A stretch of DNA of 41,435 nt from JACDAS01 sp046262415 (GTDB lineage Bacteria; Actinomycetota; Thermoleophilia; Gaiellales; Gaiellaceae): positions 1 to 41,435 of the forward strand of contig JBHEMU010000010.1 in assembly GCA_046262415.1 (NCBI GenBank), in the 5' to 3' direction. Both the position numbers and the translations under genes were made by a program. Numbering within the stretch: the stretch's first letter is position 1; each line of letters opens with the position of its first letter. The notes under the pieces are model-generated. The model saw only the letters and a program-made list of their open reading frames with translations, had not been told where the DNA came from and did not search any database. Positions 1 through 6,716 of this stretch are shown here, piece after piece.

Positions 1-116
1 CGACGCTCAGGCTGATCACCCGCCGCGCCTACGGTTTCCACTCCGCCGAGGCGCTGATCGCGCTCGCCATGCTCACCGTCGGCGGGCTCCGACCCCCGCT
101 CCCCGGCCGTGCATAA
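1..116 (+). CDS. ISL3-family transposase, C-terminal fragment (runs off the window)
   Basis: The reading frame from base 3 to the TAA at 114-116 encodes 37 residues that begin TLRLITRRAYGFHSAEALIA and end in a PPLPGR-like tail. An arginine-rich stretch followed by YGFxSAEALIALAML and a short proline-rich end is characteristic of the C-terminus of ISL3-family DDE transposases, as I recall the family. Only the last few percent of the protein is inside the window, so the catalytic residues cannot be checked. The putative right inverted repeat of the element starts 3 bp after the stop, which is the expected arrangement. Whether the copy is intact is unknown. Confidence 0.8.
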   Translation, partial: TLRLITRRAYGFHSAEALIALAMLTVGGLRPPLPGRA

Positions 117-118
117 GA

Positions 119-141
119 CCCACGGAAACATTAGGAGATCC
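119..141 (+). mobile_element. Putative right terminal inverted repeat of the ISL3-type element
   Basis: The 23 bases just after the transposase stop begin CCCACGGAAACA and end GGAGATCC. Read inwards from the outer end this is GGATCTCC...TTTCCGTGGG, which resembles ISL3 family ends (GG, TCT, then a TTTCCG-type core). ISL3 elements usually make 8-bp target duplications, so TTAAAGCC at 142-149 would be one copy. The left end lies outside the window, so neither the repeat pairing nor the duplication can be verified. Confidence 0.55.
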
Positions 142-200
142 TTAAAGCCGAGGTTCTCGCGGCCTTCGAGCAGCATCTGGGAACGACGATCATCGCGACT

Positions 201-827
201 GTGATCGACTCCGCCGAGCCGGCGACCGTGCGTCGAGGACCGGCTCTTCACGTGATCGTCGCTGCTTCGGATACAGGCGCCGGTTCCGTGAGGCCGGTCT
301 GGATCGCCAATCTACTTGCCGGTGCCTTCAATGATCGCCTGTATCAGGCTGGGTTTTCTCGTCTGTCAGAGCTCTCGATCGACTTGCTTCTGCCCGGCGG
401 TGAACTCGTCGACGCTGGTGGGGGACTTGGCTACGTCGTCCCTGGACAGCAATTTGCTTTGACTGCGGAAGGCGTTCTGGCGGCGCACATTGAGCAGGGG
501 CTCTCGGAGCTTGGCCTGACGGCGGAGTCGATCTCCTTCATCCGCCCGGTGCAACGTGCCCCGATTGTGGTCGCGGAGACTCCAGCTCCCGCGGCCTTTG
601 TTCACGCGGCCATGGATCTTGCGACGTGGCGTACGATCTTCGGCGACTACAGCGACCTCGAGGGCTTCTATCTCGAGGTCGCTGATACGCAAGGCAATCC
701 CGTCTTGATTCAGGCAGAGAGCGGTCGAGTGGGCGGCGGCCTGGGGTGGGTGAGGCCCGATCTTGAGCTTGATCGCTCCAGCCTAGGCTCCACTGTGGGC
801 GATATAGGCTGGGGGCCGGGACCCTAA
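201..827 (+). CDS. Hypothetical protein, probably N-terminally truncated by the adjacent IS
   Basis: I do not recognise this 208-residue protein (from a GTG at 201). It looks soluble, with no signal peptide or membrane segment, an acidic middle part, and a glycine-rich C-terminus (around VGGGLGWVRPDLEL and GWGPGP). The frame stays open upstream to a stop at 132-134, inside the IS end. The residues before the GTG (LKAEVLAAFEQHLG...) read like ordinary coding sequence and give continuous protein back to the predicted IS boundary at 141. The natural start was therefore probably removed by the insertion, and the GTG may be only an internal valine. No Shine-Dalgarno sequence precedes the GTG. Base composition is AT-richer than in the genes downstream, as is common for acquired DNA. 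Confidence 0.5.
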   Translation: MIDSAEPATVRRGPALHVIVAASDTGAGSVRPVWIANLLAGAFNDRLYQAGFSRLSELSIDLLLPGGELVDAGGGLGYVVPGQQFALTAEGVLAAHIEQGLSELGLTAESISFIRPVQRAPIVVAETPAPAAFVHAAMDLATWRTIFGDYSDLEGFYLEVADTQGNPVLIQAESGRVGGGLGWVRPDLELDRSSLGSTVGDIGWGPGP

Positions 828-835
828 CTTGTCAC

Positions 836-1255
836 ATGGAGCAGTTGGTGCGTGCTCGAGACATCATTATCGGAGCTGCCATGATTGGGGCCGGTGCTGT
901 AGAGCTTAGGGCGGGCGCCTTTGCCATTGGACTCCTCCTTGTAATGATCGGCATACCCCTAGCGTTACTCAGCGCGACCAGTGTCCTTAGGGGTCAGCGA
1001 GTCCTTCTCATCCGGCCCGTTGGTCAGCGTCGCTGGGCTGCCCCCTGGATCGTTTTCGGACTCCTTGTGACCTGCTGGTTTTCGATCCTCTTCGCGCGGT
1101 CTCACCAACCTTTTGACTTGATTGGAGTTGCCGGTGGTGTGCTTGCCCTTGCAGAAGGTGGTCGGGTGCTCGCGAAGGCAAGAGCTGAATCCCGGGACGG
1201 TGACCAAGCGGCGGGCCAAGTCGACGACGTGAGCGATCGGGTCGGCCGGCTGTAG
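836..1255 (+). CDS. Small hypothetical membrane protein
   Basis: This 139-residue protein has about four hydrophobic stretches: residues 8-25 (IIIGAAMIGAGAVEL region), 28-50 (GAFAIGLLLVMIGIPLALLS), 68-86 (PWIVFGLLVTCWFSILFA) and 93-110. A hydrophilic, charged C-terminal tail follows. I cannot name a family. It starts 8 bp after the preceding hypothetical gene and shares its lower GC content, so the two may be a single acquired unit next to the IS. No Shine-Dalgarno sequence is evident; TAACTT overlaps the upstream stop and lies 5 nt before the ATG. Confidence 0.55.
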   Translation: MEQLVRARDIIIGAAMIGAGAVELRAGAFAIGLLLVMIGIPLALLSATSVLRGQRVLLIRPVGQRRWAAPWIVFGLLVTCWFSILFARSHQPFDLIGVAGGVLALAEGGRVLAKARAESRDGDQAAGQVDDVSDRVGRL

Positions 1256-1391
1256 ACCGCTGGCCGAGCCCGACTGCGCTCGACCGCGAAGAGCGCCATC
1301 CAAGCTTGGCAACCTCGACGACGGGCCCTCGAGCGACAGCGCGCTTCATCGAGATCGCCGGGAGTCTCATGTCCGGCGCACGTCCCAGAAC

Positions 1392-1397
1392 TACGAT
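1392..1397 (+). promoter_or_regulatory. -10 box for rnz, probable leaderless start
   Basis: TACGAT ends 6 nt before the GTG of rnz at 1404 and no Shine-Dalgarno sequence is present, so transcription would begin at or next to the start codon. The 148-bp stretch 1256-1403 shows nothing else recognisable. Confidence 0.5.
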
Positions 1398-1403
1398 GGC
1401 GCC

Positions 1404-2408
1404 GTGGATCTCGACCTCGTCTTCCTCGGCACCTCGGGCTCGATGCCGACCGCCCAGCGGGCGCCGACCGCGACCCTTGTCCGCCGCGGCGGGGAGCGCC
1501 TGCTCTTCGACTGCGCCGAGGGGACGCAGCGCCAGCTCCTGCGCTCGTCGGTGGGGCTGGTCGAGCTGCGCGAGATCTTCCTGACCCATTACCACGCGGA
1601 CCACTACCTCGGCCTCCCGGGAATGCTGAAGACCTTCGCGCTGCGGGGCCGTGAGCTGCCGCTCACCGTGTACGGGCCGCGGGGGCTCGTCGAGCTCTTC
1701 GGCGCGCTGCGCCGCATCTTCGGACGCCTGACGTACGAGCTGGAACTCGTGGAGCTCCGTCCGGCCGAGGTGCTCGATCGGGGCGACTACCGGCTGCACA
1801 CGTTCCCGGTCGAGCACGGCGTCTCGTCGATCGGGTACGCGCTCGTCGAGGAGCCTCGCCCCGGGCGCTTCGACGTCGAGGCGGCCGAGGCCCTCGGCGT
1901 CCACGGCCCGGCGCGCGGCCTCCTCCAGGGCGGCGAGAGCGTCACCCTCGAGGACGGCCGTACGATCACGCCGGACCAGCTGCTCGGAGAGCCCCGGGCG
2001 GGGCGAAAGGTCGTCTTCAGCGGCGACACGGGACCGTCTCAGCTCGTGGTCGAGGCGGCGCGCGGCGCCGACGTCCTCCTGCACGAGGCCACCTTCTGCG
2101 AGGACGAGCGGGACCGCGCCGCGGAGACGGCGCACTCTACGGCGCTCGAGGCGGCGACGGTCGCGCGGGACGCCGAGGTCTCCCTGCTCGCCCTGACGCA
2201 TCTCTCGAGCCGCTACTTCGGGCCTGAGGTCGCGCGCGAGGCTCGGACGGTCTTCCCCGAGACGGTGGTGCCGAAGGACTTCGATATCATCGACGTCCGG
2301 TTCCAGGAGCGAGGCGGCCCGCAACTTCTCAAGGGCGGGGCGCTGCACCGCCGGGCCCAGCAGAGCCCGGAACCCGAGGCAGTGCCGATCGGCGAGGAGG
2401 CTCGATGA
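1404..2408 (+). CDS. rnz: Ribonuclease Z (tRNA 3'-processing endonuclease)
   Basis: RNase Z removes 3' trailers from tRNA precursors using two zinc ions. The 334-residue protein has the metallo-beta-lactamase layout. The N-terminal strand LVFLGTSGSMPT is followed by the hallmark THYHADHYLG at residues 61-70 (H62, H64, D66, H67 as zinc ligands), a further His in EHGVSS, the bridging Asp in VFSGDTGPS, and a late His in LTHLSSRY. The insert between the EHGVSS and SGDTG motifs contains a PARGLLQGG-like segment, consistent with the substrate-gripping arm of true RNase Z. The GTG start is supported by the alignment of MDLDLVFLGT with family N-termini and by the TACGAT box 6 nt upstream. The 3' end overlaps the next gene by ATGA, implying translational coupling. 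Confidence 0.93.
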   Translation: MDLDLVFLGTSGSMPTAQRAPTATLVRRGGERLLFDCAEGTQRQLLRSSVGLVELREIFLTHYHADHYLGLPGMLKTFALRGRELPLTVYGPRGLVELFGALRRIFGRLTYELELVELRPAEVLDRGDYRLHTFPVEHGVSSIGYALVEEPRPGRFDVEAAEALGVHGPARGLLQGGESVTLEDGRTITPDQLLGEPRAGRKVVFSGDTGPSQLVVEAARGADVLLHEATFCEDERDRAAETAHSTALEAATVARDAEVSLLALTHLSSRYFGPEVAREARTVFPETVVPKDFDIIDVRFQERGGPQLLKGGALHRRAQQSPEPEAVPIGEEAR

Positions 2409-2638
2409 CGCGGATGGTTCAGGTGGCGCTCGCGGAGGACGTGACGGAGGCCGAGGAGCTGCAGACGATCCTGCGCCAGGCGGGGATCGCGTCGGAGCTC
2501 GAGACGGCCGTCGAGCACCATCCCCGGGGCACCGAGGACGCGCCGCAGAAGGTGCTCGTGCCGGAGTCGTCACTCGAGGCCGCGCAGCACGCGATCGAGG
2601 CGATGACCGATCCGGATGAGCTCGTCTCGGACCGCTAG
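2405..2638 (+). CDS. DUF2007-type small protein
   Basis: This 77-residue protein has the pattern of DUF2007 'putative signal transducing' proteins: a short beta strand (MVQVALAED), a helix with EAEELQTILRQAGI, a central strand (KVLVPESS), then a helix with LEAAQHAIEAM. The fold is ferredoxin-like in described members, and no catalytic function is established. It starts inside the rnz stop codon (ATGA overlap), and the next gene starts 23 bp before its own stop, so all three are probably co-translated. The function here is unknown. Confidence 0.75.
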   Translation: MTRMVQVALAEDVTEAEELQTILRQAGIASELETAVEHHPRGTEDAPQKVLVPESSLEAAQHAIEAMTDPDELVSDR

Positions 2639-3917
2639 CGCCGCCACCCTCGTCGCGGCGGCGCTCACGGCCGTCGCCGCTCCGTCCGCTCCGGCGGCCA
2701 CGCGCACCTACTCCTCCGGCGTGCTCGCGAAGGCCCTTGTCGACCCGGGCGTCACCGAGCACGCCCTGAAGGTCCGCGACGCCGGCCCCGTCTCGCACGT
2801 CAGCGTCTCCCTCCGGCTCGACCATCCCGACACCTCCCAGCTCACGGTCAGCCTCGTCAGCCCGTCGGGGAGGCGCATCGCACTCGTCCGCCGCCAGGGG
2901 CCCGGCCGCGATCTCGGCACGGGCCGAGGGTGCGACGGGCAGCTGAGCAGCTTCGACGACGAGTACGGCGCCGACATCGCGGAGGCCGAGCCGCCCTTCG
3001 CCGACGGCCCGTACGCCGCCGCCGAGCCGCTCCGACGGCTCTACGGCGAGCGGGCGCGCGGCCGGTGGCGGCTCCGGATCGACGACGCCGAGCCGGGCGG
3101 GCGCGGCGTGCTGCGCTGCTGGCGCCTCAACCTCAGCCGCGCGGTGGTCGAGTCGAAGCTGGTGCGACGCGGCGGGGTCGCCGCGGAGCTCTCGTTCGTC
3201 GAGCGCGCCGGCAGCTTCGAGCGTTTGCGCCTCCGGATCCGCCGCGCCGGGGCCACCCTCCTCGCTGCCCCGCTCGCCGCGATCAACTGCGTCTCCTGCC
3301 CGAGCGAGGGACTGCTGCTCACGGGCGAGCGGCCGCTCGCGATCCGCGACCTCGACGCGGACGGCGAGCCCGAGGTGCTGCTCGACCTGTACACCGGCGG
3401 CGCCCATTGCTGCGAGTACAGCCTGATCTTCCGGTACCGGTCCGGCCGACGCGCCTACGGGCGCATCTCGCACTTCTGGGGGAACGCCGGCTACCGGCTG
3501 ACCGACCACGACCGCGACCGCCGCCCGGAGCTCTCCAGCCTGGACGACCGATTCGCCTACGCGTTCGTGCCCTACGCGGCCACGGCGGCACCGGTCCAGC
3601 TCTGGCAGTACGACCGGGGACGCCTGCGGGACGTGACGCGCAGGTTCCCGGCCGCCGTGCGGCGCCAGGCCGACGAGCTCTGGATGCGCTACGTCGAAGA
3701 GCGGCGGGGCCGCCACCCCGAGGTGCGAGGCATCCTCGCCGCGTACCTCGCCGACGCGTACCTGCTCGGGCGGGAGGACGAGGCCTGGCGCCGGATCGGG
3801 GCCGCGCTCCGCCGCGGCGAGCTCGGTCGCGGGCGCACGCAGGCCGGCTTCCCGGCGGGCCGGGCGTATCTCGGGAAGCTGCGGCTCTTCATGCGCCGGA
3901 CCGGATACGCCCGTTAG
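2616..3917 (+). CDS. Secreted protein with a proprotein-convertase P-domain
   Basis: The 433-residue protein begins with a signal peptide (MSSSRTASAATLVAAALTAV, cleavage near APAATR). Residues of about 35-175 form a P/Homo-B domain: ALKVRDAGPVSHVSVSLRL, then DTSQLTVSLVSPSGRRIALV, and GRWRLRIDDAEPGGRGVLRCW near its end. This is the usual beta-sandwich found beside secreted proteases. The second half has an acidic loop around residue 245 (LDADGEPEVLLDLYTGG, followed by HCC) like FG-GAP/calcium-binding loops, then a helical C-terminal part rich in Arg and Tyr. There is no protease domain in the protein. The start lies 23 bp inside the upstream gene, in another frame. It probably acts outside the cell; its partner or substrate is unknown. 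Confidence 0.75.
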   Translation: MSSSRTASAATLVAAALTAVAAPSAPAATRTYSSGVLAKALVDPGVTEHALKVRDAGPVSHVSVSLRLDHPDTSQLTVSLVSPSGRRIALVRRQGPGRDLGTGRGCDGQLSSFDDEYGADIAEAEPPFADGPYAAAEPLRRLYGERARGRWRLRIDDAEPGGRGVLRCWRLNLSRAVVESKLVRRGGVAAELSFVERAGSFERLRLRIRRAGATLLAAPLAAINCVSCPSEGLLLTGERPLAIRDLDADGEPEVLLDLYTGGAHCCEYSLIFRYRSGRRAYGRISHFWGNAGYRLTDHDRDRRPELSSLDDRFAYAFVPYAATAAPVQLWQYDRGRLRDVTRRFPAAVRRQADELWMRYVEERRGRHPEVRGILAAYLADAYLLGREDEAWRRIGAALRRGELGRGRTQAGFPAGRAYLGKLRLFMRRTGYAR

Positions 3918-3928
3918 GCTCGCCGATC

Positions 3929-5128
3929 GTGGACGACGCCACGCTCGAGCGGCTGGCCGAGCTGATCGTCGTGGTCGGTGCGAACGTCCAGCCGGGCCAG
4001 ATCGTGGGGATCTCGACCGAGCCCGGCAAGGAGCGCCTCACGCGCGCGGTCGCGGCGAGCGCCTACCGGCACGGGGCGAAGTTCGTCGATCCGTTCACCT
4101 TCGACGTGCACGTGAAGCGGGCCCGCATCGAGCACGCGCCCGCGGACACGCTGGATTTCGTCCCCGAGTGGTACGGCGGCCGGCTGAAGGCGCTCGCGAG
4201 GGAGCGGGGGGCCCGAATCGGCCTCGGCGGCCCGACCGCACCGGGCCTCCTGGACGACCTCGACCCGGAGCGGGTCGGCCGCGACCGGCTGCCGTGGCTG
4301 AAAGAGATCCTGGAGCTGATCAACGACCGGACCACCAACTGGACGGCCGCGCCCTGCCCGACGCCGGGCTGGGCGGAGCTGGTGCACCCCGAGCTGGAGC
4401 CGGCGGCGGCGCTCGCGCGTCTCTCGGACGAGGTCGCGCACGTCTGCCGCCTGGACGAGGCCGATCCGATCGAGGCCTGGCGGCAGCGCCTCAATGCGCT
4501 GGGAGCGGTCGCGGAGCGGCTGAGCGAGCGCCGCTTCGATTCCCTCCACTTCGCCGGCCCGGGCACCGACCTCACGATCGGACTGCTCCCGAGCGGGCGC
4601 TGGGCGACGGCGCGGTTCAGGACGGTCGACGGGATCCCGCATCTGGCGAACGTCCCCACCGAGGAGGTGTTCACCTCGCCCGATCCCGAGCGGACCGAGG
4701 GCTCCGTCCGCTCGACGAAGCCGCTCGTGCTGAACGACGGCACGGTGATCCGGGGGCTGGAGGTGCGCTTCGAGGGCGGCCGCGCCGTCTCGGTGAACGC
4801 CGACTCGCGTGCGGACGTGATGCGCGGCAGGCTGGCGACGGACGCGGGGGCGCCCCGCCTGGGGGAGGTGGCGCTCGTCGATCGAGAAGGGCGGATCGGC
4901 AAGCTCGGCACGATCTTCTACGACACGCTCCTGGACGAGAACGCGGCCAGCCACATCGCCTTCGGCGACGGGTTCGGCTTCGTTCTCGGCGAGTCCGATG
5001 CGGAGCGGCGGAACCGCAGCGCGATCCACATCGACTTCATGATCGGCGGCGACGACGTCGACGTCACGGGTCTCACCCGCGACGGCGAGCGCGTGCCCGT
5101 CCTGCGCGGCGGCGACTGGCAGATCTAA
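3929..5128 (+). CDS. M29-family metallo-aminopeptidase (AmpS/PepS type)
   Basis: This 399-residue protein matches peptidase family M29, broad-specificity leucyl-type aminopeptidases with two metal ions. The N-terminal domain starts DDATLERLAELIVVVGANVQPGQ, the usual M29 opening. The catalytic half carries the conserved blocks LHFAGPGTDLTIGL, NVPTEEVFTSPD (metal-binding Glu), LGEVALVD (Glu), FYDTLLDENAASHIAFG (the Tyr, Asp, Glu and His of the active site) and AIHIDFMIG. The GTG at 3929 is the first plausible start, 11 bp after the preceding stop. Longer readings upstream only shadow the P-domain gene in another frame. A TAGGCT box overlapping that stop lies 8 nt before the GTG and could support a separate leaderless transcript. 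The role is presumably cytoplasmic peptide recycling. Confidence 0.9.
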   Translation: MDDATLERLAELIVVVGANVQPGQIVGISTEPGKERLTRAVAASAYRHGAKFVDPFTFDVHVKRARIEHAPADTLDFVPEWYGGRLKALARERGARIGLGGPTAPGLLDDLDPERVGRDRLPWLKEILELINDRTTNWTAAPCPTPGWAELVHPELEPAAALARLSDEVAHVCRLDEADPIEAWRQRLNALGAVAERLSERRFDSLHFAGPGTDLTIGLLPSGRWATARFRTVDGIPHLANVPTEEVFTSPDPERTEGSVRSTKPLVLNDGTVIRGLEVRFEGGRAVSVNADSRADVMRGRLATDAGAPRLGEVALVDREGRIGKLGTIFYDTLLDENAASHIAFGDGFGFVLGESDAERRNRSAIHIDFMIGGDDVDVTGLTRDGERVPVLRGGDWQI

Positions 5129-5132
5129 GTCC

Positions 5133-5885
5133 TTACGTCGACTTCTTCTTCGGCGCGTACCGCTCGATCAGCCGGTCGGCCCGGTTCCAGAACTCTGCCT
5201 TCGCCCGGGGCGTGTCCCGCGTCGGCGCGAGGTGGTCGGCCTGGAAGCCCCTGCGCGAGCGCACGAGGACGGCCTCCACGTTCGCGGGCGAGAACCCGGA
5301 CGTCCGCAACCGCTGCAACAGCTCTCTGACGCCGAAGCTGCCGACGTCGGTGTCGCGATCGCCGGCCAGGAACAGGAAGCGGGTTCTCGGGTTGATCGTC
5401 CTGAAATCGACCTCCTCCTCGGCGGCCGGGTCGAGGCGGCTCGGGAAGACGCTCATCACCGCCGAGGGCACCGGTGGAGCGGCCAGCGCCACGGCGGTGT
5501 ACTCGACCGCGAGCCGCGCGCCCCGCGAGTACCCGATCAGGATCCTCGGCACGGCCGGCGACTCGAGGCGCACCGCGGACGCCCGCACCGCGCTCAGGAT
5601 GTGGCGGAGCGCGCCGCGGTCGCCGGGTCTCAGCTCGTAGCGCGGGTAGACGACGGCGTTTCCCTGCTCGGCGAGGTGCTCGAGCCAGGGCAGGTGGTTG
5701 TCCGGCTCGAGCTCGCTCTCGTGCAGGCCGTGCAGGAAGACGACGACCGTGCGGGGCTTGCCCTCGGGGCGGAAGAGCCAGTACTGGTCGGCGCCCTCGC
5801 CGAAGGGGCCCGTGGACTCGCCGCCGCCGCCGCAGGCCGTGAGAGCGAGGGCCGCGCAGGCGGCGAGAAGGGCGATGGCGCGCAC
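5133..5885 (-). CDS. Lipoprotein alpha/beta hydrolase
   Basis: From the GTG at 5885 the protein has 250 residues. It starts with a lipoprotein signal, MRAIALLAACAALALTAC, whose LTAC lipobox predicts lipidation of Cys18 and membrane anchoring outside the cytoplasm. The rest is an alpha/beta-hydrolase fold: VVVFLHGLHES (oxyanion region), ILIGYSRGARLA with the nucleophilic Ser in GYSRG, the acid in LAGDRDTDVG, and the likely catalytic His in ADHLAPT. The substrate is unknown; a dienelactone-hydrolase or esterase-like activity is an inference from the fold. A longer reading from 6032 would put about 50 hydrophilic residues before the signal peptide and collide with the pyr leader. The 5885 start is further supported by TAACGT 7 nt upstream. 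The gene is divergent from the pyr operon and convergent with the M29 gene. Confidence 0.8.
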   Translation of the reverse strand: MRAIALLAACAALALTACGGGGESTGPFGEGADQYWLFRPEGKPRTVVVFLHGLHESELEPDNHLPWLEHLAEQGNAVVYPRYELRPGDRGALRHILSAVRASAVRLESPAVPRILIGYSRGARLAVEYTAVALAAPPVPSAVMSVFPSRLDPAAEEEVDFRTINPRTRFLFLAGDRDTDVGSFGVRELLQRLRTSGFSPANVEAVLVRSRRGFQADHLAPTRDTPRAKAEFWNRADRLIERYAPKKKST

Positions 5886-5892
5886 GCTCGGG

Positions 5893-5898
5893 ACGTTA
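5893..5898 (-). promoter_or_regulatory. -10 box for the lipoprotein hydrolase gene
   Basis: On the minus strand TAACGT ends 7 nt before the GTG at 5885 and there is no Shine-Dalgarno sequence, the same leaderless layout as rnz, mihF and dapA. This also supports the shorter start chosen for the gene. Confidence 0.45.
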
Positions 5899-5957
5899 GA
5901 CGCAGGCGGCGCCGGTTGGTTGTCGCCCCCGGGCTCGCATCTGTCCGGCCGAGCCGG

Positions 5958-5963
5958 TACCTT
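5958..5963 (+). promoter_or_regulatory. Candidate -10 box of the pyr operon
   Basis: TACCTT lies 16 nt before the lower stem of the PyrR hairpin, so an mRNA starting near 5970 would begin just upstream of the hairpin. No convincing -35 box is visible at the right distance. This is a weak call based on position and the TANNNT pattern. Confidence 0.3.
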
Positions 5964-5979
5964 CCTCTGGACACGACCC

Positions 5980-6010
5980 CCTTTAAGCCGGTCCAGCGAG
6001 GCCGGAAAGG
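5980..6010 (+). promoter_or_regulatory. PyrR-binding RNA hairpin of the pyr operon
   Basis: The lower stem CCTTT (5980-5984) pairs with AAAGG (6006-6010). A three-base bulge AAG sits on the 5' side only. The upper stem CCGG (5988-5991) pairs with CCGG (6002-6005), and the loop reads TCCAGCGAGG. The core GGTCCAGCGAGGCC fits the known PyrR-binding consensus (purine, UCC, N, G, N, GAGG, pyrimidine), and the one-sided purine bulge is typical. The 3' arm contains the Shine-Dalgarno AAAGGAG of the small ORF at 6017, so PyrR bound to UMP or UTP should hide that ribosome site. This is translational control, as described for actinobacterial pyr operons. Confidence 0.85.
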
Positions 6011-6016
6011 AGTCCG

Positions 6017-6049
6017 ATGAAGACGCTGCCACGGCCGGCCGGTCGATGA
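6017..6049 (+). CDS. pyr leader ORF 1 (10 codons)
   Basis: An ATG stands 4 nt after the strong Shine-Dalgarno AAAGGAG, which is part of the PyrR hairpin. It opens a 10-codon ORF, MKTLPRPAGR, whose TGA overlaps the ATG of the next small ORF (ATGA at 6046-6049). This is the only good ribosome-binding site between the hairpin and pyrR. The peptide itself has no recognisable feature. It probably serves as a ribosome entry point controlled by PyrR. Confidence 0.55.
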   Translation: MKTLPRPAGR

Positions 6050-6135
6050 CACGCTACGCGTCCGGTGATCGCCGGAGGAGCGCGCTTCCACGTACGGATC
6101 CAGCTCCGCGAGAGCTGCCAGAGATCCGGCTATGA
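6046..6135 (+). CDS. pyr leader ORF 2 (29 residues), coupling to pyrR
   Basis: This small ORF starts in the stop codon of leader ORF 1 (ATGA) and encodes 29 residues, beginning MTRYASGDRRRSALP. It ends with a TGA that overlaps the ATG of pyrR (ATGA at 6132-6135). It has no ribosome-binding site of its own and neither has pyrR, so ribosomes would have to pass from ORF 1 through ORF 2 into pyrR by re-initiation. A hairpin (CGGATC 6095-6100 with GATCCG 6123-6128, inner AGCTC/GAGCT around CGCGA) lies within its 3' half and would be melted by translating ribosomes. The coding status is inferred from the two exact overlaps. Confidence 0.5.
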   Translation: MTRYASGDRRRSALPRTDPAPRELPEIRL

Positions 6136-6716
6136 CGATGGCGCGGCTTTCCTCAGAGAAGCTGCTGCTCGACGCCGACGCGATCGAGCGCACGCTCTCG
6201 CGGATCGCCCACGAGGTGATCGAGCGGAACCCTGACCTCGGCGCGGTGGCGCTGGTCGGCATCCAGACGCGCGGCGTGCCGATCGCGCAGCGGCTCCGCC
6301 GCCTGATCGCCGAGTTCAGCGGCGCCGAGGTGGCGCTCGGCACCGTCGACATCACCTTCTACCGGGACGACGTGCACGTGCGCGGCGGCGAGGCGCCGCT
6401 GCACGCGCAACCCGTCGTGCGGGCGACGCGGCTCGACTTCCCTCTCGAGGGCATGACCTGCGTGCTCGTCGACGACGTCCTCTACACGGGCCGCACGATC
6501 CGGGCCGCGATCGAGGCGCTCTTCGACTACGGCCGCCCCGCGCGCGTCCAGCTCGCCGTGCTCGCGGACCGAGGCCACCGCGAGCTGCCGATCCGGCCCG
6601 ACTACGTCGGCAAGAACCTGCCCACCGCGCGCGGCGAGCGGATCCAGGTGCAGGTCGTCGAGGTCGACGAGGTCGACCGCGTGCTGCTCATCCCTTCGAG
6701 CGAGGAGGACTCGTGA
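6132..6716 (+). CDS. pyrR: PyrR, bifunctional pyr regulator / uracil phosphoribosyltransferase
   Basis: PyrR binds pyr mRNA hairpins in response to UMP/UTP and often has uracil phosphoribosyltransferase activity. The 194-residue protein shows the type I phosphoribosyltransferase fold. VALVGIQTRGVPIAQRL holds the early loop, TFYRDDVHVRG is the PyrR flexible region, MTCVLVDDVLYTGRTIRAAI is the PRPP-binding signature, and LAVLADRGHRELPIRPDYVGKN is a diagnostic PyrR C-terminal segment. It is the first enzyme-coding gene of the operon and sits 121 bp downstream of its own hairpin. The start is ATG 6132 (a second ATG follows at 6138). No Shine-Dalgarno sequence is visible, and the ATG overlaps the stop of a 29-residue leader ORF. 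The 3' end overlaps pyrB. Confidence 0.95.
   Translation: MTMARLSSEKLLLDADAIERTLSRIAHEVIERNPDLGAVALVGIQTRGVPIAQRLRRLIAEFSGAEVALGTVDITFYRDDVHVRGGEAPLHAQPVVRATRLDFPLEGMTCVLVDDVLYTGRTIRAAIEALFDYGRPARVQLAVLADRGHRELPIRPDYVGKNLPTARGERIQVQVVEVDEVDRVLLIPSSEEDS

Noticed and set aside
1008..3716. 902-codon open frame on the minus strand
   Set aside because: It lies antisense to rnz, the DUF2007 gene and most of the P-domain gene. Its composition (Arg, Ala, Glu, Pro) is that of a high-GC mirror frame and shows no domain.
5698..6135. Plus-strand 145-codon gene reading into the pyr leader
   Set aside because: Its first two thirds are antisense to the lipoprotein gene. Only the last 30 codons, from the ATG at 6046, make sense as a leader ORF.
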